Assembly: GCA_025350965.1 (NCBI GenBank)
Contig: JANXWV010000089.1
Coordinates: 1 to 51,854, forward strand
Length of the DNA stretch: 51,854 nucleotides
DNA from: Rhizobacter sp.
GTDB lineage: Bacteria; Pseudomonadota; Gammaproteobacteria; Burkholderiales; Burkholderiaceae_C
Direction: 5' to 3'
Made by a program: the position numbers and the translations under genes. Each line of letters begins with the position of its first letter. Within the stretch, counting starts at the first letter, position 1. Under the pieces are notes generated by a model. That model saw only the letters and a list, made by a program, of their open reading frames with translations. It had not been told where the DNA came from and searched no databases. This document shows positions 43,863 through 51,007 of the stretch, piece by piece.

Positions 43863-45143
43863 ATGCCGCTGCACATCATCGACCGGCGACTCGCGGGCAA
43901 GAACAAGTCCATCGGCAACCGTGAGCGCTTCCTGCGGCGCCACCAAGACCAGGTGCGCGACGCGGTGCGGCGCGCCGTCGATGGCCGAGGCATTCGCGAC
44001 ATGGAGCGCGGCGAAGACATCCACATCCCGAAGCGGGACATCAGCGAACCGGTCTTCGGCCACGGCCAGGGCGGTACGCGCGAGATGGTGCACCCCGGCA
44101 ACCAGGAGTACATGGCCGGCGATCAGATCGAGCGGCCCAAGGGCGGCGGTGGCAAGGGCAGTGGCAAGGGCGAAGCGGGCGACTCCGGTGAAGGCGAGGA
44201 CGACTTCGTCTTTCACCTCACCAAGGAAGAGTTCATGCAAATCTTCTTCGACGACCTGGCGTTGCCACGCATGACGCAGACCCAGCTCGCCGAAACGCCG
44301 GAATGGAAGAGCCACCGCGCCGGCTTCTCGAACGACGGCACACCCAGCAACCTGAGCGTGATCCGCTCGATGCGCGGCGCCATCGGCCGGCGCATCGCGG
44401 TGGGTGCGGGGTCGCGCGGCGAGTTGCATCGCCTTGAAGATGAGCTCGCCTGCCTGCTCACGACGCCGAGCAACATCGTCATGGAAGCGCGCCGGCTCGA
44501 GCTCGAAGCGCAAATCAAGGCCCTGACGGCGCGCCTCGCGCGCATCCCTTACCTCGACCCGATCGATCTGCGTTTTCGCAACCGCGTGCGGGTTGCCGTG
44601 CCCACCACGAAGGCAGTGATGTTCTGCCTGATGGACGTGTCCGGCTCGATGGACGAAGGACGCAAGGAGTTGTCGAAGCGCTTCTTCATCCTGCTGTACC
44701 TGTTCCTGACGCGGCACTACGACAAGATCGAGCTCGTCTTCATTCGCCACCACACACAGGCTCAGGAAGTGGACGAAGAGAACTTCTTCCACGCCCGCGA
44801 AACCGGCGGCACGGTGGTGTCGAGCGCGCTGGTTCTGATGGACGAGATCATCAAGGCCCGCTTCTCGCCGACTGAATGGAACATCTACGGCGCGCAGGCC
44901 AGCGACGGCGACAACTGGCACCACGACAGCGGCCGCTGCCGTGAGCTGCTCACCGAGAAACTGCTTCCTGCCTGCCGCTACTTCGCCTACGTGCAGGTCG
45001 CAGAAGAAGAGCAGAACCTGTGGGAAGAATACTCACGACTGAAGGAAACCCAACCCGGCTTCGCGATGCGCAAGGTCACGCAGGCTTCGCAGATTTACCC
45101 GGTGTTTCGCGAGTTGTTCAAGAAGGAAGGGGCCAAGGCATGA
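43863..45143 (+). CDS. yeaH: YeaH/YhbH family protein (UPF0229, DUF444, von Willebrand A-like)
   Basis: A 426-residue protein: HIIDRRLAGKNKSIGNRERFLRRH at the start, a Gly/Lys/Glu-rich linker near residues 95-115, and a vWA-like domain with MIDAS motif DVSGSM (Asp258, Ser260, Ser262). It is always found with PrkA and SpoVR homologues and presumably acts in the same stress pathway; its biochemical role is unknown. AAGGTAAGG precedes the ATG. Confidence 0.96.
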   Translation: MPLHIIDRRLAGKNKSIGNRERFLRRHQDQVRDAVRRAVDGRGIRDMERGEDIHIPKRDISEPVFGHGQGGTREMVHPGNQEYMAGDQIERPKGGGGKGSGKGEAGDSGEGEDDFVFHLTKEEFMQIFFDDLALPRMTQTQLAETPEWKSHRAGFSNDGTPSNLSVIRSMRGAIGRRIAVGAGSRGELHRLEDELACLLTTPSNIVMEARRLELEAQIKALTARLARIPYLDPIDLRFRNRVRVAVPTTKAVMFCLMDVSGSMDEGRKELSKRFFILLYLFLTRHYDKIELVFIRHHTQAQEVDEENFFHARETGGTVVSSALVLMDEIIKARFSPTEWNIYGAQASDGDNWHHDSGRCRELLTEKLLPACRYFAYVQVAEEEQNLWEEYSRLKETQPGFAMRKVTQASQIYPVFRELFKKEGAKA

Positions 45144-45156
45144 ACGAGGGCACAAC

Positions 45157-46779
45157 ATGAGTGGCTTCCCGGGCGAGCGCCGTGTCAGCGTCGACGCACC
45201 TGCGGCCTACCCGAAAGACCGCCGCATCGCCGAGCGTGGCCCGCTGCAGGCACCCCGCCCGGCCGGGGAGCGCCCGAGCGCGCCATTGCCCGACCCGAGC
45301 GACTGGACCTTCGAGCTGATCGAGGACTACCACACCGCCATCCGCGCGACTGCGAAGCGCTTCGGCCTGGACACCTACCCGAACCAGCTCGAGATCATCA
45401 CTGCCGAACAGATGATGGACGCCTATGCGTCCGTCGGCATGCCGGTGAACTACCGGCACTGGAGCTACGGCAAGGAGTTCATCTCGAACGAGAAGAACTA
45501 CAAGCGCGGGCAGATGGGCCTGGCCTACGAGATCGTCATCAACTCCGACCCGTGCATCAGCTACCTGATGGAGGAGAACACCACCGCCATGCAGGCCCTG
45601 GTGATCGCGCACGCCGCTTACGGCCACAACAGCTTCTTCAAGGGCAACTACCTCTTCAAGCTGTGGACCGACGCGTCGAGCATCGTCGACTACCTCGTCT
45701 ACTCCAAGAACTACATCGCCGAATGCGAAGAGCGTTTCGGGATGGGCGCTGTCGAAGAGCTGCTCGACAGTTGCCACGCGCTGCAAACGTATGGCGTCGA
45801 CCGCTACCGCCGGCCGAGCAAGCTCTCGCTGGCCGAAGAGTCGGCGCGCCGCAAAGACCGCCTGGCGCACGCGCAGTCGCAGGTCAACGACATCTGGCGC
45901 ACACTGCCCAGGAAGGCCGAGCGCACCGAAGACAGCGCCGAGACCAAGCGCTTCCCGAGCGAGATGCAGGAGAACATCCTGTACTTCATCGAGAAGAACG
46001 CGCCGCTGCTCGAACCCTGGCAGCGCGAGGTGGTGCGCATCGTGCGCAAGATCGCGCAGTACTTCTACCCGCAGCGCCAGACGCAGGTCATGAACGAGGG
46101 CTGGGCCACGTTCTGGCACCACCACTTGCTCAACACGATGTACGACGACGGCTACCTCACCGACGGCGTGATGATCGAGTGGCTCAAGTCGCACACCAAC
46201 GTGGTCTACCAGCCGCCGGTCGGGCACCGCGCCTACAGCGGCATCAACCCGTATGCGCTGGGCTTTGCGATGTACACCGACATCAAGCGCATCTGCGAGC
46301 ACCCGACCGATGAAGACCGCGAGTGGTTCCCGAACATAGCCGGCCAGCCCTGGTTGGCCACGCTCGACCACGCGATGCGCAACTTCAAGGACGAGAGCTT
46401 CATCGGCCAGTATCTGAGCCCGAAGCTCATGCGCGACCTGCGCCTGTTCGCCATCCTCGACGACGAGCACGCAGAGACCCTGGCCGTCTCGGCCATCCAC
46501 GACCCTTCCGGCTTCAAGCGTGTGCGCGAAGCGCTGTCACGCCAGTACGACCTGGCCTCGCGCGAGCCCGACATCCAGGTCTGGAACGTGAACCTGCGCG
46601 GCGACCGCTCGCTCACGCTGCGTCACACGCAGCACAACAACCGCCCGCTGCACGAGGGCTCGCAAGAGGTGCTCAAGCATGTGGCGCGGCTGTGGGGCTT
46701 CGGCGTGCACCTCGACAGCGTGAACAGCAAGGGCGACGTGAGCAAGCGCTGGTCGGTCGAGGCCCCACCGGCGCGTTGA
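45157..46779 (+). CDS. spoVR: SpoVR family protein (YcgB)
   Basis: A 540-residue SpoVR/YcgB protein. ALVIAHAAYGHNSFFKGNYLFK, DYLVYSKNYIAECEERFG and NEGWATFWHHHLLNTMYDDGY are highly conserved blocks; the His and Glu residues suggest a metal site. It follows yeaH by 13 bp. In Bacillus the relative affects spore cortex formation; in Gram-negatives its function with PrkA and YeaH is unresolved. Confidence 0.96.
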   Translation: MSGFPGERRVSVDAPAAYPKDRRIAERGPLQAPRPAGERPSAPLPDPSDWTFELIEDYHTAIRATAKRFGLDTYPNQLEIITAEQMMDAYASVGMPVNYRHWSYGKEFISNEKNYKRGQMGLAYEIVINSDPCISYLMEENTTAMQALVIAHAAYGHNSFFKGNYLFKLWTDASSIVDYLVYSKNYIAECEERFGMGAVEELLDSCHALQTYGVDRYRRPSKLSLAEESARRKDRLAHAQSQVNDIWRTLPRKAERTEDSAETKRFPSEMQENILYFIEKNAPLLEPWQREVVRIVRKIAQYFYPQRQTQVMNEGWATFWHHHLLNTMYDDGYLTDGVMIEWLKSHTNVVYQPPVGHRAYSGINPYALGFAMYTDIKRICEHPTDEDREWFPNIAGQPWLATLDHAMRNFKDESFIGQYLSPKLMRDLRLFAILDDEHAETLAVSAIHDPSGFKRVREALSRQYDLASREPDIQVWNVNLRGDRSLTLRHTQHNNRPLHEGSQEVLKHVARLWGFGVHLDSVNSKGDVSKRWSVEAPPAR

Positions 46780-46782
46780 GGG

Positions 46783-48204
46783 TCACATCGAAAAGATCTT
46801 CCCCGGGTTCATGATGTTCTTCGGGTCGAGCGCGCGCTTCAGTGTGCGCATCATGTCGACGGCGCCGGCGCCCGCCTCGGTCACCAGAAAGCCCATCTTG
46901 TGCAGGCCGATGCCGTGCTCGCCGCTGCACGTGCCCTCGGCCGCGATGGCGCGTTGAACCACGTCGTGGTTCAGCTGCTCGGCCAGGTCGCGTTCACCCG
47001 GTATGTTCGGGTCCACCAGGTAGGCGATGTGGAAGTTGCCGTCGCCCACGTGGCCGACGATGTAGTGCGTCATCCCAGCAGCTGTGGCGGCCTCGGAGGC
47101 CTTCACCACGCACTCGGCCAGGCGCGAGATCGGCACGCAGGTGTCGGTGGTCACGGTACGGCTGCCGGGCTTGAGTTGCAGGCCGGCGAAGTAGGCATGG
47201 TGGCGCGCCGTCCAGAGCTTGGTGCGCGCCTCGGGTGTGGTCGCCCACTCGAAGCCGGCGCCGCCAAACTCGGCGGCAATTTCCTGTACGGTCGCCGCCT
47301 GCTCGGCCACGCTGGCGGCGCTGCCGTGGAACTCCATCAGCAGCATTGGCGCTTCGGGAAGCGTGAGCTTGTCGTGCCGGTTCACGGCGCGCACCGCGTG
47401 CGCATCGAGCAGCTCGCAGCGCGCGATCGGAATGCCCATCTGGATGATCTGGATCGTGGTGCGCACCGCCGCGTCGATGCTCGGGAAGGTGCAGGTCGCC
47501 GCCGAGATGGCCTCGGGCAACGGGTACACCTTGAGCGTGACTTCGGTGATGACGCCGAGCGTGCCTTCGCTGCCGACCATCAGCCGCGTCAGGTCGTAGC
47601 CGGCGGACGATTTGCGGGCGCGCGTGCCGGTGTGAATGACTTCGCCGCTCGGCGTGACGACGGTCAGGCCCAGCACGTTCTCGCGCATCGTGCCGTAGCG
47701 CACTGCGTTCGTGCCGCTGGCTCGCGTGGCGCTCATGCCGCCCAGGCTGGCATCGGCGCCCGGGTCGATCGGAAAGAACAGGCCCGTGTGGCGGATCTCG
47801 TCGTTGAGCCGCGTGCGCGTCACACCGGCCTGCACCGTCACGGTCAGGTCTTCGGGCTGGACCGCAATCAGCTTGTTCATGCGCGACAGGTCGATGCTCA
47901 CGCCGCCCTGCACCGCGAGCAAATGGCCTTCGAGCGACGAGCCAGTGCCGAACGCGATCACCGGCACCGCATGCGCATCGGCCAGCTTGACGATGGCCGC
48001 CACGTCCTCGGTGCTTTCGCAGTACACCACCGCTTCGGGCGGCGGCGCATCGATGGGCGATTCATCGCGGCCATGCTGTACCCGCACCGCCAGCGCCGTG
48101 GAGCAACGCTCGCCGAAGCGCGCACGCAGCGCGTCAAGCATGGCGGCGGGTACGGCGCGCGGCGCGAGAGCGGGCATCAGATGGGTGGGCAACGGTGCGT
48201 TCAT
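46783..48204 (-). CDS. FAD-linked oxidase, D-lactate dehydrogenase (cytochrome)-like
   Basis: A 473-residue FAD-binding-type-4 enzyme. VIAFGTGSSLEGHLLAVQGG is the FAD pyrophosphate motif, SLGGMSATRASGTNAVRYG and RLMVGSEGTLGVITEVTLK follow, and GTCSGEHGIGLHKM is the C-terminal signature of the GlcD/Dld group. It oxidises D-lactate or a related 2-hydroxy acid, passing electrons to the respiratory chain. It converges with spoVR with 3 bp between the stops. Exact substrate is uncertain. Confidence 0.92.
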   Translation of the reverse strand: MNAPLPTHLMPALAPRAVPAAMLDALRARFGERCSTALAVRVQHGRDESPIDAPPPEAVVYCESTEDVAAIVKLADAHAVPVIAFGTGSSLEGHLLAVQGGVSIDLSRMNKLIAVQPEDLTVTVQAGVTRTRLNDEIRHTGLFFPIDPGADASLGGMSATRASGTNAVRYGTMRENVLGLTVVTPSGEVIHTGTRARKSSAGYDLTRLMVGSEGTLGVITEVTLKVYPLPEAISAATCTFPSIDAAVRTTIQIIQMGIPIARCELLDAHAVRAVNRHDKLTLPEAPMLLMEFHGSAASVAEQAATVQEIAAEFGGAGFEWATTPEARTKLWTARHHAYFAGLQLKPGSRTVTTDTCVPISRLAECVVKASEAATAAGMTHYIVGHVGDGNFHIAYLVDPNIPGERDLAEQLNHDVVQRAIAAEGTCSGEHGIGLHKMGFLVTEAGAGAVDMMRTLKRALDPKNIMNPGKIFSM

Positions 48205-48248
48205 GGGCTTGTCTCCTCAGGGGCGACCCATTGTGCCAAGGCGCTAGC

Positions 48249-48833
48249 ATGCGCACCATGGCAAACCGACTCACACAAATCGCAACCCGCACCGGCGACG
48301 ACGGCACCACCGGCCTCGGCGACGGCACCCGCGTACCGAAAAGCCACCTGCGCGTGCAGGCGATGGGCGATGTGGACGAGCTCAACTCCACGCTCGGCAT
48401 GCTGCTCGCCGAGCCCCTGCCCGACGACGTGCGCGAGTTGCTGGTCGTCATTCAGCACGAGCTGTTCAACCTCGGCGGGGAGCTGTCGATTCCCGGCTAC
48501 ACCTTGCTCAAGGCCGAGGCTGTGCTTCACCTCGACGAAGCACTGGCTCACTACAACGACAAGCTGCCGCGACTGAAGGAGTTCATCCTTCCCGCCGGTA
48601 CGCGCAGTGCGGCCATCGCGCACGTCGGCCGCACGGTGGCGCGGCGTGCCGAGCGAGCCGTGGTGGCACTCACGGCGCTGGAGGCCGTGCGCGCCGAGCC
48701 GCGCCACTACCTGAACCGCCTGTCCGACCTGCTGTTCGTGCTGGCACGCGTACTGAACCGCGCCAACCTCGACGGCCTGGGCGGCGACGACGTGTACTGG
48801 AAGAGCGAGCGCCTCGCGCAAGACGCGGGCTGA
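48249..48833 (+). CDS. Cob(I)alamin adenosyltransferase, PduO type
   Basis: About 194 residues. ATRTGDDGTTGLGDGTRVPKSH is the ATP-binding N-terminal motif, with GDVDELNSTLGMLL, RTVARRAERAVVAL and YLNRLSDLLFVLARVLNR following as in PduO/MMAB enzymes. It makes adenosylcobalamin. AAGG 8 nt before the ATG at 48249 favours that start; the ATG at 48258 (MANRLTQIATR) matches the family N-terminus and is an alternative. Divergent from the D-lactate-dehydrogenase-like gene. Confidence 0.95.
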   Translation: MRTMANRLTQIATRTGDDGTTGLGDGTRVPKSHLRVQAMGDVDELNSTLGMLLAEPLPDDVRELLVVIQHELFNLGGELSIPGYTLLKAEAVLHLDEALAHYNDKLPRLKEFILPAGTRSAAIAHVGRTVARRAERAVVALTALEAVRAEPRHYLNRLSDLLFVLARVLNRANLDGLGGDDVYWKSERLAQDAG

Positions 48834-48872
48834 AGCTTGCCGCCGAGCGGCGGCGGCGATATTTCCTGGGCC

Positions 48873-48900
48873 GTGAGCCTTTCGGCACCTCGGGCCTGCG
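48873..48900 (+). promoter_or_regulatory. Putative ECF-sigma promoter, copy 1 (before lipoprotein 1)
   Basis: GTGAGCCTTTCG, 8 bp, GGCCTGCG. Both blocks and the spacing recur exactly at 50271-50298 before the second lipoprotein gene. A -35 in GAGCCT and -10 in CTGCG would give 15-bp spacing, usual for ECF sigma factors. The lipoprotein ATG is 52 bp downstream. The nearby ECF sigma gene is the obvious reader; this is inference. Confidence 0.6.
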
Positions 48901-48951
48901 GAAGTGAACAGCGAAGGCATTTCCCTTCGCCCACCCGCAACGAGGAATCTC

Positions 48952-49584
48952 ATGTCCGCACTGCTTCGCCTGAGCCTCCTGGCTTCGCTTGTCTCGCTCG
49001 CCGCCTGCGGCGGTTCTGATGAATCCACTTCGGCGGTCGCCGGGGCATCGCCAGCTGCATCGGCACCCGCGCCCGCCTCCGGCGCCGCCTCTGCCCCCGC
49101 CGCGTCGCCCACGGTCAGCGGCCAGCGCCTCGCGCTCAACTACTCCGCCGTCACCGCCGACTACAGCGGCTCGGCCGCAAGCATCGACCTGCCCGAGTTC
49201 GCCGCGAGCGCATTCCCGGGGCCGGTCAATGCCGTCACCCCGACCTACCTGCAAACGACTCCGGCGCGTCAGGTCCAGTTCACCTTCGCGTCGCCGGGCG
49301 GCGCCGGCACGGCCGTGATCGCGCCCGGCACCTACACCGTGGGCGCCACCACGGGCCTGTGGGCAACGGTCTTCTACAACGAGGGGCCGGCAAACGGGTG
49401 GGAAGGCGCCTCGGGCACGCTGGTTGTGGATGCGGTCGTGGGCGACGTGGTGCAGTACCGCTTCATCGACGTTCGCATGGCGGCAGGCCGCCGCTTCGGC
49501 AGCACCACGTCGGCAGGCGGTTTCACCTTCAACGGCGCAGGCAATGCGCGAACGAGTTGCCTGACTGCAGCGCAGTGCCTGTGA
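48952..49584 (+). CDS. Lipoprotein of unknown function (1)
   Basis: A 210-residue protein I do not recognise. Signal MSALLRLSLLASLVSLAAC ends in a lipobox with Cys19, followed by GGSDE and an Ala/Pro/Ser-rich linker of about 35 residues. A beta-rich C-terminal domain follows (VQFTFASPGGAGTAVIAPGTYTVGATTG..VVGDVVQYRFIDVRMAAGRRFG). AGGA precedes the ATG. Its promoter-like motif is shared with the second lipoprotein gene. Probably anchored in the outer membrane; role unknown. Confidence 0.82.
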   Translation: MSALLRLSLLASLVSLAACGGSDESTSAVAGASPAASAPAPASGAASAPAASPTVSGQRLALNYSAVTADYSGSAASIDLPEFAASAFPGPVNAVTPTYLQTTPARQVQFTFASPGGAGTAVIAPGTYTVGATTGLWATVFYNEGPANGWEGASGTLVVDAVVGDVVQYRFIDVRMAAGRRFGSTTSAGGFTFNGAGNARTSCLTAAQCL

Positions 49585-49593
49585 TGCACTGAA

Positions 49594-49614
49594 CGGCGGG
49601 CCGTCAACCCGCCG
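49594..49614. terminator. Hairpin between lipoprotein 1 and the ECF sigma gene
   Basis: CGGCGGG (49594-49600) and CCCGCCG (49608-49614) form a 7-bp GC stem with a 7-nt loop at the convergent gene ends, overlapping the last codons of the sigma gene. There is no T-run, so it is a weak terminator candidate. Confidence 0.35.
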
Positions 49615-50197
49615 CCATCTCCCGGTGCAACCAGGCGCGGGCCAGCGCCCAGTCGCGCTTCACGGTCGCGAGCGAGATGCCCAGCACCTCGGCGATCTCT
49701 TCGTTCTCGAGCCCGCCGAAAAACTTGAGTTCGACCACCTTGGCAGCGCGTGCATCAACCTGTTCGAACGCGAGCAGCGCGTCGTTCACCCGCACCACTT
49801 CGGCAGCACCTCCGGCCGCCACCTGCTGCGCTTCGGTCAGCGTCAGCGACGCCTTGATGCCGAAGCGTTTATCCGTGTGCCGGGCCTGCGCATGGTTGAC
49901 GAGAATGCGCCGCATCATCACCGAGGCCATGGCCAGGAAGTGGCCGCGGCTGGCCCAGCGCGTGCGCGTCTGCTCGGCCATGCGGAACCACGCTTCGTGC
50001 GTCAGCGCCGTGGCGCTGAGCGTGTGGCCGGCGTCTTCGCGGCGCAGCTGGCCCGCGGCGCGGGCACGCAGCTCGTCGTAGAGCAACGTGAAGAGGTGGT
50101 TCGACGTGCCGGCCGCGCCCGCTTCGGCCTGCGCCAGCCAGAGCGTCACGTCGCCGGGTGCCACGGGTTGCTTGGGGTCGGTGGGCAGGCGGTCCAT
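49604..50197 (-). CDS. ECF-family RNA polymerase sigma factor (Sig-70_X6 type)
   Basis: A 197-residue sigma factor. Region 2 reads HLFTLLYDELRARAAGQLRREDAGHTLSATALTHEAWFRMAEQTRTRW..MMRRILVNHAQARHTDKRFG. Region 4 is VVELKFFGGLENEEIAEVLGISLATVKRDWALARAWLHREM. This ECF type often lies next to Hanks-type kinases with TPR or WD repeats, as here (kinase at 51008). The ATG at 50197 starts the family-like sequence; upstream open frame is dismissed. No anti-sigma gene of usual form is adjacent, so the kinase or lipoproteins may relay the signal. Confidence 0.92.
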   Translation of the reverse strand: MDRLPTDPKQPVAPGDVTLWLAQAEAGAAGTSNHLFTLLYDELRARAAGQLRREDAGHTLSATALTHEAWFRMAEQTRTRWASRGHFLAMASVMMRRILVNHAQARHTDKRFGIKASLTLTEAQQVAAGGAAEVVRVNDALLAFEQVDARAAKVVELKFFGGLENEEIAEVLGISLATVKRDWALARAWLHREMAAG

Positions 50198-50214
50198 CGC
50201 GCGGATTGTGGCGG

Positions 50215-50244
50215 CGCGGGCCGCCAGGCTCGCGGCGGCCCGCG
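50215..50244 (-). promoter_or_regulatory. 11-bp stem-loop just upstream of the ECF sigma start
   Basis: CGCGGGCCGCC (50215-50225) and GGCGGCCCGCG (50234-50244) pair perfectly with an 8-nt loop. On the minus strand this sits 17 nt before the ECF sigma ATG, where no Shine-Dalgarno is visible. It could control translation or block readthrough from either side. Confidence 0.5.
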
Positions 50245-50270
50245 TCAGAGTCGTGAATCTTGTCCGGGGA

Positions 50271-50298
50271 GTGAGCCTTTCGCGCCATGCGGCCTGCG
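50271..50298 (+). promoter_or_regulatory. Putative ECF-sigma promoter, copy 2 (before lipoprotein 2)
   Basis: Same blocks and spacing as copy 1 at 48873-48900: GTGAGCCTTTCG, 8 bp of different sequence, GGCCTGCG. It faces the lipoprotein 2 gene, whose ATG is 64 bp downstream, and lies 73 bp upstream of the divergent ECF sigma gene. Confidence 0.6.
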
Positions 50299-50361
50299 TA
50301 TGAGAACGAGGGAGTCCAACACCGTTGCTTCCGGCATTCAACCCTACCTGGACCGACCACC

Positions 50362-50937
50362 ATGCCATCGCCCCGTTCAAGCACCCGCCACTGCCTGCTG
50401 ACACTGACCCTCGCGACCGCTGCAGCCCTTTCGGCCTGCGGCGGCGGCGACGATGCGGTCGCGCCTTCGGGCAACGCGGGAAGCACGGGCACCGCAGGCA
50501 CCCCGTCCAGCAGCGCCATGCTCGTCGTGTCGGCGGCCACGCCGGCCACGCTGAACGGCACGCTCGACAAACTGGCAGCCCAGTTCGAGTCGAACAGCAG
50601 CAACGCCTTGATGACCACCTACAACGCGGCCGACCCGTACTGCCGCGTCGGCGCCTATGCCATGGTGAACAGCGGCAACATGAAGAAGTACTACCTCGAG
50701 ATCTCGTTCGACAAGGCCACCGGCGCCGTCGGCCTGGTGAAGTTCGGTGACGACGCCACGTTCGTCGCACTCGCTACCGCCGTCGGCCCGCAAACCGCTG
50801 TCGCCATCGACAAGACCGCGCGCCGCATCACTTTCACGAACCTCGGCCTCGGCGACAACGGCGGCTTGCTCAAGCTGAACGGCACGCTGGAGTACCCGAC
50901 CAACGTCGACCCGTCGAACCGCGCTGCCTGCGGTTGA
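50362..50937 (+). CDS. Lipoprotein of unknown function (2)
   Basis: A 191-residue protein I do not recognise. Signal MPSPRSSTRHCLLTLTLATAAALSAC ends in a lipobox Cys, then GGGDDAVAPSG and a Gly/Thr/Ser linker. The C-terminal domain (YCRVGAYAMVNSGNMKKYYLEISFDKATGAVGLVKFGDD) looks beta-rich and has one further Cys pair with the final AACG. No strong ribosome site precedes the ATG. It resembles lipoprotein 1 in layout (lipobox, low-complexity linker, beta domain) but not clearly in sequence. Shares the promoter motif with it. Confidence 0.82.
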   Translation: MPSPRSSTRHCLLTLTLATAAALSACGGGDDAVAPSGNAGSTGTAGTPSSSAMLVVSAATPATLNGTLDKLAAQFESNSSNALMTTYNAADPYCRVGAYAMVNSGNMKKYYLEISFDKATGAVGLVKFGDDATFVALATAVGPQTAVAIDKTARRITFTNLGLGDNGGLLKLNGTLEYPTNVDPSNRAACG

Positions 50938-51007
50938 GCGCCCTCGCGCCGCACGGCGGGGTGCTGGGCGGCACAGCGAGGCATCGGCCCCCCTTATCCT
51001 CGCGGCC

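Noticed and set aside
41601..44924. Very long open frame (over 1,100 codons) on the minus strand across prkA and yeaH
   Set aside because: It is antisense to two strongly conserved genes and reads as low-complexity His/Arg/Val/Leu-rich sequence, a GC-rich shadow frame without motifs.
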